Assembly: GCA_022315425.1 (NCBI GenBank)
Contig: JAIUPT010000038.1
Location: forward strand, 2,285,501-2,349,500
DNA length: 64,000 nucleotides
Direction: 5' to 3'
DNA from: Pseudevernia furfuracea
Taxonomy: Eukaryota > Ascomycota > Lecanoromycetes > Lecanorales > Parmeliaceae
Under the pieces are notes generated by a model. That model made no database searches. It was not told where the DNA came from and worked only from the letters and a program-made list of their open reading frames with translations. Positions 11,477 through 22,620 of the stretch are shown piece after piece. Every line of letters begins with the position of its first letter. The first letter of the stretch is position 1. Made by a program: the position numbers and the translations under genes.

Positions 11477-12512
11477 CTACCAGATTCCAGGCAACATGCT
11501 GAACCGCTTTTTCTGGTAGTTCCCCCCAAAATCCTTCCTGTACCTCGTCTCTTTCTTCTTCGCCCACGCTGCCATCTGCGCCGTTGCGACTACTGCGAAC
11601 AGAACCGTACTCCAGCTCCACGACACCAGCGCTATCCCTACCCACGCCAGCGTTTCGAACATGTAATTCGGACACGTCACCAATCCGAAGCCTAGACCTT
11701 GCGGTATTCCTCTTTCCGCACCGCCTGAAGAGCGGAGGTTGCGGAGTGTCAGGTGGTTGCTCAAGTTTCCTAATTCCCCAAGTACAAACATCGCCAGTCC
11801 AGTGTATGTGATCAGGGGATCCGACTCTCGGGCAGCGGGGGCAGAGGGGAGGTAGATCCAGTAGGCCATGTTCAAGCCTGACAGGAGCCAGTAATGGGCG
11901 CTGTTTTTGAAAATGTTCAAGGCGGGCATGGTGGCAGAGCTGAAGCGGTGGATGAAAAGGGTCTCAAGTTCGCGTTTGGCGAAGTGGAGACAGACGAGGG
12001 CGAGCGTGAGTGTTTGCAGGTAGGAGGGGCCGGAGCCGTTCGATGTGGAGGGGAGGATGAAGTAGAGGAGAGGGTGAATTAGAAGGGGACCTAGGTATTC
12101 GACTGAATGGCCTTGCTGTTAGCACTGGTATCTGAGGGTGCATAACTGAGGTTGTGAGGGTTGCGTGCCTAAGAATACAGTCCGCCACGCTATCTGTGGT
12201 CCTAGATCTTTGACATAGATCGTGCTCTGTTCCCGCAACCCAATCGAATTTATTGAGAGATCTTTGCTATTAGGGACGAAGGAACCATCGCTGCCTTTAG
12301 TGACGCGGAGACGGTGGATGGTATAGCCAGATTTGAGGGCCAATTGGTTGTACAGCTCGGAGGTAGGGCCATTGGTTGGTAGGGAGACTTCTTCGGGGAG
12401 TTTCTTGACGGATTTACCTAGGTCTTGGTCAGAATTTGGAGCGTATGTGGGCGAAAGCTGAGGGTTACTTACCTCGTGGCCGCACGGCTAGGGTCAGCTT
12501 CTGAGCAGCCAT
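11477..12512 (-). CDS. TSC13: Very-long-chain trans-2-enoyl-CoA reductase (TSC13/TECR)
   Basis: Three exons: 12512-12473, 12417-12169 and 12102-11477, giving 304 residues against about 310 for yeast Tsc13. Intron 1 (55 nt) is GT-AG with a CTGAC branch. Intron 2 (66 nt) has a CTAAC branch and a CAG acceptor, but only a GC donor (GCACGC) restores the conserved reading WRTVF-L-VEYLGP. Exon 2 encodes the ubiquitin-like N-terminal part. Exon 3 carries the membrane-embedded steroid-reductase domain with HRFSSATMPALNIFKN, the Asn-rich loop and the terminal YRKDFGGNYQKKRFSMLPGIW region. The enzyme does the last NADPH-dependent step of ER fatty-acid elongation, feeding sphingolipid synthesis. The gene is identified with high confidence; the second splice junction is less certain. 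Confidence 0.92.
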
Positions 12513-14031
12513 TGTAGCTTAAGAGAGTCAGGAGAGCTGCGGAAAATTGGGAGAAGCAATGGCTGTTGACAGTGAAATCTTGTTGTACGTTCGGACCTTT
12601 CCAAACCTAGAATTTGTGCCAAGAAAATATATGGGGCTACCAGAAGCGCGCCAACACCTTGCTCTTGTCAACAGCTTCGACCTCGTGCTGCAAACTCTCG
12701 AATTCCGCGAAAGCTTGAGATGTCCATTGGCAAAATGAGCTTCACACGATGGGACAAGAGACCGCCATAGCTGGCCAGGAACTATAGCAGAAGCTGGCGG
12801 TCAACGTCGTGGGACACCGCACTCAAAGCTTCCACAAAGACGCCTTTAGCGTTAAAAGACGAGCGATTACGCTGGATGGCAACACTCCTATAAACTACAA
12901 CCCGACCACCCTCAATAGAGTGATTGCTTGGTCGCCAAACCGCAAATTGGATGAATTCAAATCTTCTCGAGCTCGAGATCAGAGCCGCATTCCATAAACA
13001 CCAAAAGAGTTCACTACATCCTTGCTAAAACAGCACTCTTCCTTCGTTCATCGTCACCATTGAAGGCTTAGATTTCTTTCACCAGAGGATGCACTTTTGT
13101 CCATCACACATGCAAGATCACTGAAAATCACGCCATCAGTCCGATGCGGTGTTTTGTACTCCGTCATTGGCCTTCGGTAGTCCCCAACTCATCTCCCTGA
13201 GCTAATTCGGTCAGAAAGCTTTGTCCAGACTTCTACTCGGTCTTCCACCTCTACCTGATCATCTTGCCTGATCTTGTCGTACCTTCTTCAATGCTGGGTT
13301 ATTACACTCAGAAAGATATCCGAATTCTGCGTTCACAATATTTTTCTGGCCCTTCACCACTATTCTATTTGTCAACATCACTTGCATCAGATCGTGCCTC
13401 GATCTCTGGTGTTCTGCAAATCTCGTTGTCTCCCTCTTTCCTTGATGTAGCCTATTGATATCATACGTCTTCTTCTAAAGGTCAGGCCACACTATCATGA
13501 CTTTTGTGTGCTTTCCATTACGTGATTGACATCGCAAACTCGAGCACCGCCGTACTAGACACGTGCAACCCAGAATCGGTCACCTATCCCAAAGCACATC
13601 TCCAGAAATTGATGAACATCAGCTACACCGCATGGTAGTCATTGCTAGCATCGATCTCCGGTCCGTTCAAGTTTTCGGTTCTTTCTTTGACAAGCATCTT
13701 CGCGGATAGCCTCAAGCAACGCGCCAGTCTCAACCTGGCCCCAGCTGGCAATCTCGACATACCGCACCATTCGCAGTCGCCGACCTTGGACTCCGAATCT
13801 CGTGCTGTATGTCTCAAATTACTCTTGCTCGCTCATCATTCTTTGAATCATTCTATACCTCTGGGCTAACTCGGCGGTAAATTTACCCAGAAGTAGGGAT
13901 TCCTAGGCCAATACTCTTCGCTAGTGACTTTTTGTGTCTGAAGATCAGCTGCGGAAACACCGCAGGCCTTGATTTACCGCAAGCAAACCTTCACCTCATT
14001 GCACCTCAGCCTGAACCTTCTCTCGCCTTTC
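12513..14031. other. Intergenic region, no gene seen
   Basis: About 1.5 kb between divergent genes (TSC13 on -, Zn2Cys6-like gene on +). Only small unrelated open frames occur. It should contain both promoters; no repeat or recognisable motif array stands out. Confidence 0.5.
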
Positions 14032-15909
14032 ATGATGGCCTGCACGGGGAACACCCCACCGCCTGAGCAACTTCAAAAATGGTACGACGAGCTCTATGCT
14101 GATCTTCCAGATCTGCCTGATGCTTCGGAAGATTCATTGAGGTCGAAATACGATTTCCGGATAGGTGTTCGGGAGAACAACAGCGTTCCCATAACATACC
14201 TCGATCAGGACGAGAGTGGTACGTTCGATCCAGCTTGCAAAAAGCCGCCAGAATGCATACGTATCAACAGAGAAAAGCGGGAAAGAAGAGAGCGCATTGA
14301 TGACGGGACACCCAAGAAAATCAAGACCAACACTTGGCAGGGAGGAAGATGGATGGGACGTCAACTTCCAGTGGTACTCAAATTCACCTCTGAAAGTGGG
14401 CGAGCAGCACTTAAGGACTTTGGCACATCACGTGACAATTGGCTTGAGCTCTCGCCGGATCCAGAGAGCAGTGATGACAGCCCGACAGACTGGCCAGAGT
14501 CCCAGGCCCAACTATATGAACTCCGCGAACGCAGGAGATGCCATCTTTCGGATCCTGCAAATGCGGCTGAGGATGATGACCTCCACTTAGAAGACGTTAC
14601 GCTAGGCTACCCAGCTTACCGAGGATGCAAAGGATGCTTCGAGTGGGGGTTTCGTTGCCCCTTGCTGGACGAAGGATCTAGATATCCGTGCACAGAATGC
14701 GCTGCCGACAATACCGAGTGCGAACTGATTGTGGAACCGGCTGTCAAGCGCACGTGTGAAGAATGTCGAGGCCGGAGGCAGCAATGTTCTTACAGAGAGA
14801 AGGGAGACGACCACACTAAACCATGCCAGCAGTGTGCCAATGCTTCTCGAAAGTGCGTAGCGGGACCGGCAAGTGGAAGGACAAGGACAGGGCCATCCCT
14901 GGACCAAATTGCCCCTCGACCTGCCTCTCGACCCCGAAAACAGCGCTCACAACCTCGAAAACAAAATGCTCAAACAAAAAGCACAAAAGCCAGCTGCACC
15001 CAATGCCAGCGAGACAAAACATGGTTATCGCGCATAGATCACCCGGAGGTGGCAGAGTGCAGCCATTGCTGCAATAGAGGTACAGCCTGCACTGTCTCCT
15101 CATTGGAACCCCGAGCCAACATATCTAAAAAAGGGAAAGGAAAGGAGCGTGATATCCGTAGCCACAAGCGAAGCAAGCCTGCGGTCACAGAGCCAAAGAA
15201 GTCGAATCGATGCCGGACCATCACTACAAAGCTTGCCCATCCCATCCAATTCAATTATGCATATGATCATGATGAGGGAACGGCGCCGTGTCACTGGTGT
15301 GATGATGCGATTTATGGGATTCTTGGACTTGGGGAAGTCGAAGTTGAAGTCATCGACAGCGAGGACGGTCGAGGCTTCATTGAGATTGTAGACGGCCACG
15401 CAAAAACATACGGTCATAGCCGTATGTGCGAGTTCTGCACAACGGATCGACTCAAGATTACGGCTTGCAAAAATCATGAAATCGAGCCCATTGAGGGCAT
15501 GGACCCAAATAACTTCGACTACAAAGCGGTGACGGAGTGGATGATGCCAGGCATGACGTCGCTGGCGCCGTTTGCATGGTGCTCCATATGCCCTAGCCCA
15601 GCATTCTTTTCTTGCTCGACCAAACCGGATATCGACATCGATGAACAAGAGGAGGATCTTTATCTGGGGGGTCAGAAAGGGTGTGGCTTGCTGTTATGCG
15701 AGTCCTGCGCTGTCACGTTGGTCAATGAGCACGAAGGAAAGCTGGACGGACTGATCGATAGTCTGGAAAGTGACAGAGACGATGGAGGGTTTGGGATACG
15801 AGCAGATGCAAGCTTCCTACATCCAAACGGGGAGCTTTTGCGGAGGATGGGAGGTTCCTCAAGCACGTTTCTCGTATACCCTATACCCCACGCTTACAAT
15901 GATGTATAG
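14032..15909 (+). CDS. Cys-rich protein with two tandem internal Zn2Cys6-type clusters
   Basis: A single exon; the first ATG pair (14032/14035) gives 625 residues (the frame stays open upstream without an ATG). Residues 199-230 read C-x2-C-x6-C-x10-C-x2-C-x6-C and residues 242-275 read C-x2-C-x6-C-x12-C-x2-C-x6-C. Both fit the Zn2Cys6 spacing, 11 residues apart. A third, degenerate copy follows (translation of about 14995-15095): its first half keeps CTQC but has Trp where the third Cys should be, while its second half (CSHC-x6-C) is intact. Further C-x2-C pairs (CHWC, CEFC, CSIC, then GCGLLLCESC) suggest a separate zinc fold near the C-terminus. Basic linkers rich in Arg/Lys separate the modules. 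I do not recognise a characterised homologue. DNA or RNA binding is plausible, but normal Zn2Cys6 regulators have one N-terminal cluster and a middle-homology domain, which is absent here. Confidence 0.72.
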   Translation: MMACTGNTPPPEQLQKWYDELYADLPDLPDASEDSLRSKYDFRIGVRENNSVPITYLDQDESGTFDPACKKPPECIRINREKRERRERIDDGTPKKIKTNTWQGGRWMGRQLPVVLKFTSESGRAALKDFGTSRDNWLELSPDPESSDDSPTDWPESQAQLYELRERRRCHLSDPANAAEDDDLHLEDVTLGYPAYRGCKGCFEWGFRCPLLDEGSRYPCTECAADNTECELIVEPAVKRTCEECRGRRQQCSYREKGDDHTKPCQQCANASRKCVAGPASGRTRTGPSLDQIAPRPASRPRKQRSQPRKQNAQTKSTKASCTQCQRDKTWLSRIDHPEVAECSHCCNRGTACTVSSLEPRANISKKGKGKERDIRSHKRSKPAVTEPKKSNRCRTITTKLAHPIQFNYAYDHDEGTAPCHWCDDAIYGILGLGEVEVEVIDSEDGRGFIEIVDGHAKTYGHSRMCEFCTTDRLKITACKNHEIEPIEGMDPNNFDYKAVTEWMMPGMTSLAPFAWCSICPSPAFFSCSTKPDIDIDEQEEDLYLGGQKGCGLLLCESCAVTLVNEHEGKLDGLIDSLESDRDDGGFGIRADASFLHPNGELLRRMGGSSSTFLVYPIPHAYNDV

Positions 15910-16609
15910 CCCCCAGCTCCAACTGAGGAGGCAGCAAAACCTGCTCCAAAGGTCGACAAGTCGGGGGAGCTCATTTCTTAGAATGGGTACTGGTACAGCA
16001 CGAATGACGACGAGCCAGGGATGTTCAAGGAAGAAGGGGAGTTGAAAGATGGAAAAGGGAGAGGTTGAATCACATCTTGCACTCTGGACATTGCTTTCTA
16101 TATTCGTCGCAGCGCTGAGCCTCGGCTCACAGTAGACGCTCACCACTCTGATTCGTTCAGTGAGCCTACACTGTCGACATTTGCTTTTCGAGCATTCCGA
16201 CTTCCCACGTGGTTTTCTTCGGGTCTCGCTCACGTCGTCAATGATGCTCCAACGTGCTAGGCGGGAATAAAAAGCTCCTACCTGTACCACAGATTTCAAT
16301 GGGTAGTTAGCAAATTGATCAATCCACATTCGCAAATGTAACATTGAATAAGGTGATGGATGTGTCCTATTACCTGTCCAAAGGATTGAGCGGGTTCTGC
16401 TCCGAGTCTACAGTGTACATGTCATATCACTAGAGATGATGATGAGTAGCGATAATGAATTCCTGGAGGTAGCGGTGATGCCGGTGGCTCTGGCAATTCA
16501 GTAATGCACGACAGCTGGAGCGGGTTTGTGCTGGTAAACCAGTTTTCACACGCCATCATCGCCGTAGATGTGCCTCCTTGCACGAGAACCCGGGTTCTCT
16601 ATAGAAGAC
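15910..16609. other. Convergent intergenic region
   Basis: About 700 bp between convergent genes. Minus-strand frames here (up to 161 codons, 16344-15859) overlap the 3' end of the preceding gene and lack any recognisable feature. Confidence 0.5.
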
Positions 16610-17506
16610 TTATGAGGCTTCAGGTCTCCTGCTTGGCCTCTTGCTAACTTGAGACGCTTTCTTGGATTGTCGATTCGAGGAGACTTTGGGTGGAAGATTC
16701 GTTTGAGCTCTGACCGGAGTTCTGTGACTGGAGCTGGTTAACGTACCAACGTCTGAGGCAAGCTCGTCAGCTGACGTCTCAGATTCTGGGTGAGTGGCCT
16801 CGTTTGATGACAACGACATGAAGCTATCTGTGGATGAAACCAAGCTTGATTGTCCCGGATCTAGCGTCTTGCCGTTCGCCGCAGTTATGAGCTCTTCCCG
16901 TTTCTCTTTTGCCCAGTCCCTGACGTTTCTCAATGCGTCAGCTCCTTGTCGAAAGGTATCCGAAGCATCGGTCATAGCGAACGACCTGAGCTGGGTCATG
17001 CGGTATTCAATAGAATTTGTAGGACTTTCGGACGCAGTGAGATGGGTTGTATACATGATGAGAAGGCCACTATGATGATAGGTTGATGTGATCGTATACG
17101 TATTGTTGTCGAATAGCGTCTCCTGACCGATGTATAATCGCAGCTCGTGTATCCCTCGGGCACCCAAAGCACCGTCATATAAAGCTTGTAGCTTGCATAC
17201 GTCTGTAGTCCCCTTTGGACCTTTCGCCTTCGTGAAGAAGTTGAGCAAGCACGGTGCGACGATATTCGTCGACGGCACGATATAGGGCCCTAGCTCTTCC
17301 CGGATCTGCTTTTTGAATTCCGCCGGACGGCTTCCGTCGTAGAAGTCTGGCTTGGCCTTGGTGATAAAGTCATCGTTGTCCCAAAACCGGCTGAGTGTCC
17401 TGTGTCGTTGCTGCTTCTCGAGCTTTCGTCGTTTAGCGATGAGCGGTGAAGAGTCAGTCGTAGGCTCTGCTTGAACACACAGTTGTCGCTTTCGACTGCA
17501 GGGCAT
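16610..17506 (-). CDS. Fungal family protein of unknown function
   Basis: A single exon; the first ATG (17506) gives 298 residues. The central block (about 45-205) contains FWDNDDFITKAKPDFYDGSRP, KKQIREELGPYIVPSTN, LYDGALGARGIHELRLYIG, TYTITSTYHHSGLLIMYTTHL and IEYRMTQLRSFAM. I recall this order from a multi-copy, uncharacterised family in Eurotiomycetes and Dothideomycetes; no function is established that I can name. The C-terminal third is Ser/Thr- and Lys/Arg-rich and looks disordered, with a terminal basic stretch. The N-terminal KRRKLEKQQRHR could be a nuclear signal. The gene is head-to-head with the dynactin gene, 316 bp apart. Confidence 0.6.
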   Translation of the reverse strand: MPCSRKRQLCVQAEPTTDSSPLIAKRRKLEKQQRHRTLSRFWDNDDFITKAKPDFYDGSRPAEFKKQIREELGPYIVPSTNIVAPCLLNFFTKAKGPKGTTDVCKLQALYDGALGARGIHELRLYIGQETLFDNNTYTITSTYHHSGLLIMYTTHLTASESPTNSIEYRMTQLRSFAMTDASDTFRQGADALRNVRDWAKEKREELITAANGKTLDPGQSSLVSSTDSFMSLSSNEATHPESETSADELASDVGTLTSSSHRTPVRAQTNLPPKVSSNRQSKKASQVSKRPSRRPEAS

Positions 17507-17822
17507 TGAAGTTGTCTCTAAAGGCAATGAATCTCAACAAGTCTTCTTCCAGTGGATGATGGAATCAAGAACGAGATGCAGGTAGCGCGCGCTTCCGACG
17601 ACTATGCTAGCGTGTAGAGTAGTGCTAGCTCACTTTCAGGGCAACCGCCGGTAACCTAGAACGACCGTTGTGCAGCCTTGGCAGCTCCCTTCAGGCGCGT
17701 TCCCAATTCAGGCGCGAAAGAGCAATGACCAAACAATGAAATCAATTACGAAAGAGGACCACCGTACGGATGAGCTGATAAGGCCGAGATTGGGGTATAT
17801 ACTGCCATGATTCTCCGGTACG
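17507..17822. promoter_or_regulatory. Shared head-to-head promoter region
   Basis: A 316-bp interval between start codons of two divergent genes (unknown-function family protein and dynactin p150). It must carry both 5' UTRs and core promoters, so a bidirectional promoter is likely by position. No specific element is assigned. Confidence 0.45.
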
Positions 17823-20800
17823 ATGCCCGAGCTTTCCGTCTTTCAGGTCGGGCAGACCGTGGAGCTCTTAAATGGCGTCAAAGCAACAGTACAATTCGTC
17901 GGTAACACCCTTTTCGCTCCTGGGGATTGGATTGGGATAGAGCTCGAGGATGCCTCCGGGAAAAATGATGGAGCTGTACAGGGGCAGCGATATTTCGAAT
18001 GCCCGCCGGGACATGGCATGTTCATCAGGCCTTCAATTCCTAAGATCGTCGACGAGTCTACCCCGAAGCCAGCTGCACGGCCGAAGGACAAGACGAACGG
18101 GGCGGCGATAAAGGGGAGACCACCGAGTATGGCTGTTGGAGGGACGAGAAGGCAGAGTGTCCTTGATCCAAACACGACGAAGAGACAGAGCATGAATGCT
18201 GGAAGCCCCACGCCTGCAGCGAGATCTGGACCTGTGTCAAGGTTGGGGGCAAGTGCTCTTTGGAGAGTTCTTATAGCTTTGTTCCGTACATGCTGACTGA
18301 TCCAAGTCTCCAAACAAATCTCCTACCAAGCAGCTCGGCTCGTCCAGCTCCTCTGGCAAGTCTACTCCCGGAACCACCACGGCTCCGACTACAGCCCGGA
18401 AATCCATGCTTCCTCCCACAAAACGGACTTCAATGGGTCCTCCGCCTAGGGCGCCACGACCTTCTATAGCAGGCACTATGAATGGCTCAGTGAGACCGTC
18501 CACCCAAACATCTTCATCCTTATCCCGAGGACCTTCGAACAGGGTTGCAGGAGAAAGACCTGACTCGGTCAGCGGCGAGAGCCAACAAAGCATCGACAGT
18601 ATCCACGAGTCACTCGCAGAATCTCCTGAGCCGGAAGCGCTCTCACCGCCGCCAGTGTCTGAGTCTCTGGATGATCGGTCAAAGGAGGCGGTAACTTCGC
18701 CATTATCCCAAATCTCAGGTATCAGCCTTCCTGCATCTAGTCGGGGGAGATCCCCACCTTCGAGCCAACGCCCTCCAACTGCAGGCACTGCCTCTCAAAG
18801 GGAGGTTGAAGACCTAAAGACTAAGCTACGACTGATGGAGAAGAAGCGCATGGAGGACAGAGAGAAAGTGAAGACACTCGATAGGGTTCAAGCGGATCGA
18901 GATAGGTTCGAAGGAATCATACAGAAAATGAAGTCAAAGTACCAGCCGCAACAGCAAGAATTAGCGGAATTGAAGAAACGACTCAAAGAAGAGGAGGCAA
19001 GGTATCAGTCTCTGGAATCACAGCAGGCTGAGAACAGCACGATCAACGAGATGGCTACTCTGGATCGAGAGATGGCCGAGGAAACGGCAGAATCCTTGAA
19101 GATTGAACTGGACACCCTCCGGCAAAGACATGAAGAGCTGGAACTTGAAGTGGAGGTGCTTCGAGAAGAAAATCAAGAGTTGGGTAAGGAGATTAGCCCG
19201 GAAGAAAGGACGAGTCATGGCTGGCTCCAAATGGAGAGAGACAAGGAGCGCTATCGGGAGGCTTTGATGCGACTGAGAGATGTAACGCAGCAACAGGAAG
19301 CGGAACTGAAGGACCAAGTTGTTGAGCTAGAGCAAGACCTGGAAGAGCTAAACAAGATCAAAAACGAGCATACACACACAAAGCAGAAGCTCTTGCAATC
19401 GGAGTCTACGCTTGTGGAATTGCGTGAACAGCTAGATAATGCCCTTGGCGCCGAAGAGATGATCGAGGAACTCGCGGAGAAGAACATGGCCTTGACTGAG
19501 AAGATGGATGAATTGAGACAGACTATCGAGGATCTTGAGAGCTTGAAGGAGCTCAATGACGAGCTTGAGATCAATCACACGGAGACCGAGAAGCAGCTAC
19601 AAGATGAGATCGACTATGATGAGGCCTTACTTGCTGAAGAAGCAAGGAAGTCAGCTATCCAGGCCGGGACGATCCAAGACCTCGAGTACACGATTACGCG
19701 TTTCCGCGATCTAGTCACGAACATGCAAAGCGATCTTGAAGATATGAGGGCTTCGCAACAGATCTCCGAGACGGAAGCCAATGAGCTCAGCAGTCGTTCC
19801 AGAGCAATGATGGATCTCAACATGCGCTTACAGGTCTCTGCATCCAAAGCTCAAGTCAAAGCTATTGATCTAGAACTTGGCAAGATGGAAGCCCTGGAGT
19901 CTTCGGAGCATCTAGCAATCGTGCAGCTATTCCTGCCTGAATCTTTCCAGAGCGAACGCGACTCGGTGCAAGCACTCCTACGCTTCAGGCGGATTGGTTT
20001 CAAGGCCAACATGATGCACCAATTCGTCAAAGAAAGAATGCACGGCCAAGCAACGCCTGGTCAGGAGGACGACATTTTCACGTACTGCGATGTTCTGGAC
20101 AAGTTGACTTGGGTCTCATCAACGTGCAATCGCTTCATCAACAACATAGAGACGTGCGATCTTGAAGCTTTCAGGAGGCTTGGTGGTGCTTCGTACGAAC
20201 TTGAGCCTGTCGAGCGTGCCTTCAACATGTGGATTGACGGCTTGAAAGGAGACGAGCTTAAATGCGAACAATGCTCCGTGGAGCTGCAGCGGTCCATTGC
20301 ACTCATGTCGCATCTGGCCGAAGTTCACATCGGTGAAGACTTGCGACATTACGCCGATGAAGTCAACATGCGGGCCATAATGATGCAAAGCTATTTGGAT
20401 ACCTCTGCTACTGCACTATCTCATGTGAAATCGATGTCTGAGTCTAAGGTATCTATAACGGGGATTGCGAGCGATGAGGAGAATGCCGACTATGAAGAAT
20501 TCCTTCAGAAGATGGACGCGCTGATTTCTCAGATCCGTAGCGCAAAAGTCATGAGCAGTAAAGCTATTCGTCAGCTGCAAGACTTGAAATCCAGGTCGCT
20601 TACCCTTGAGCCTTCGACACTCATTACGGTAGAGACAGCCCAGAATGCTGCTTCCGAGTTCGCCTCCTTCACCCGCACGGCAGGCATGTCCATACTGCAA
20701 CTCCTCACCGAAGAAGCTCGCAATGTTCCAGTCACGTATGAGGTCTTACTGGATAATACGCCGTTTAATTCTCTTATCACAAAGCTGCACTCTGCTACTG

Positions 20801-21816
20801 GACAGCTGCAGACTTTCTATAATCTGACAAACAGTCTTGCACAAACGGCTGAATTCCCATCTCCACCCCCACCACCACCTTGGAAACTACTCGCGCAGTA
20901 TATGCGGGCTGCCACCGCTGATATGGTAGCACGAGAATCCGAACTTGTTCAATTAAAGGACGAAATGGCAGAGAAGAACACCACGCTGGCTATGAAAGAG
21001 AAGATCGCCGAAGAGATGGGTGTCAAGGTCGAAGTCCTTGAAAAGCGTGTTGGTGAATCTGGTGGACGAAGAGAGAAAGTCAGAGAGCTAGAGGCCGCTG
21101 TCGAAGCTGCGAATTCCAAAGAGAACGATCTCATCGGCAAGCTCACTCATTTCCAGAACGAGCTACGAAGCCTCGAAGCTGAGCGCGAGAAATGGAAGCA
21201 GGCCCCTCAAGTTGCAGCACCTACGTCACAGACCGAACAAAACACTGCTACTACGACATCTCAAGCGTCTCTGCGCCAGATTGAGACCCTCAAGTCCGAG
21301 ATCAAAGTTCTACAATCATCAATCCGCTACCTCCGCTCCGCATCCTACAACCACACCCTTTCGTCCACCTACAACTTCGTCTCCGCGCCTCTTACTCCAG
21401 CACAACCACCTCCATCACACATCAAGACCGAGGCCAAAGACATCCTCAAAGAAATGCTCGAAATCGTATCTCAACCTGAAAATCAAGTTGTCCGACTACA
21501 GCCGACGAACAAAGCAGAGAGACTGCGCTGGAGACCCGCCCGCGAGACGAGCAATTGGAAAGTGCAGAACCAGAAAGAGAATTGGGAAGAATGGAGGGAG
21601 TGGAGAGATGGCCTTGCGAGAAAGGCTGCAATGAGCAAGAAGGAAGACGAGAGGAAGAGAGAGGCGAGGAGTAAGCATGCTGCCAGAGAGAGGGAGCCGC
21701 TAGCTAGCGTACAGTTGCAATTACCAAGCAAGTTAGGATCGGGACATGAGGTGAAAATCGTGAGACCCTGGGAGTGGGAAGGTTTAGAAGAATCTTTGGG
21801 CCTAGAGGGGGGCTAG
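17823..21816 (+). CDS. NIP100: Dynactin subunit p150-Glued (CAP-Gly, coiled coil)
   Basis: Exon 1 is 17823-18248 and exon 2 is 18307-21816, giving 1311 residues. The 58-nt intron uses a GC donor (GCAAGT) and a CAAG acceptor and restores a continuous basic Ser/Pro region. An N-terminal CAP-Gly domain (about residues 8-75) holds the GKNDG signature at 46-50 that binds EB1 and tubulin C-termini. A Ser/Pro/Arg-rich segment follows, then a very long heptad-rich coiled coil (about 270-690) that contacts dynein intermediate chain in the family. The dynactin-specific domain lies between coiled coils, with a second coiled coil and a charged tail at the end. Role: links cytoplasmic dynein to microtubules and cargo, needed in hyphae for nuclear and endosome movement (ro-3 in Neurospora). 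Confidence 0.93.
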
Positions 21817-22620
21817 CTTGTCATTGTATTGACACACTTCCTGGGATTTTCGCCGTTGCATGAGCATAAGCGAGTTTCTATGCTGTAGATTGATACCCTC
21901 TAGCGATTTGTTCGACGAGCCGCAGCTATACACAATGGTCGGGATGTTTTTGTTGATCTTTTCGATTCCCTGTACAATCCTAGCTGAACACATGCGATGA
22001 ACGTTCTATCAACCATTTCTCGAGGCTGGATATGTCTCCGAGGAAGACATACTTGAGACGCCCGATCATGTTGTAAAATTCCTTCGAATGGCGCGAAGGT
22101 GCGGCAATGGATCTATCTAGCTTTTCAGTCTCGAGTAATTTCCACCATCAAGCAACCTGTCATCATTGTCCGTTCAATTGCCGCTGTCTAGCTAACAGTC
22201 CCAGCAACAAGCAGCCGCGCTGCACCAATGAGCTGCACCATAGGAAAGCTGTGCGACACCAAGAACAAACCTGTGTTGGTCTATCCAGGATGTTCACGAG
22301 GGGAAAAGGAGCCCACAAGGAAAGGTGGAGACAGGAAGTATTGTGGCTTTTATTGACATCCGAGAGATGAGAAGATGACCTGTTGGCGGCAAGATGAATG
22401 CCATTCTATCGAATGTAAGGTTGGGGGGAAAACGCATCTTCCACCAAACGGCTTGGCCAGGAAGTCTTTCGCTTGACTTTTCTGGGGACCTAGGATCTTG
22501 GAAGGAGCTGTCAAAGTCCCCTTGATAGCATACAGTGAGCTAGATACCTTGACAGTCTCTCGCATTGCTTCTGGTGTGTAGCAAGACCCAAACTGTTGAC
22601 ATTCCTCAGCACCATCGATC
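21817..22620. other. Convergent intergenic region
   Basis: About 800 bp between the 3' ends of the dynactin gene (+) and the Zn2Cys6 regulator (-). Small frames only; nothing further is seen. Confidence 0.55.
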
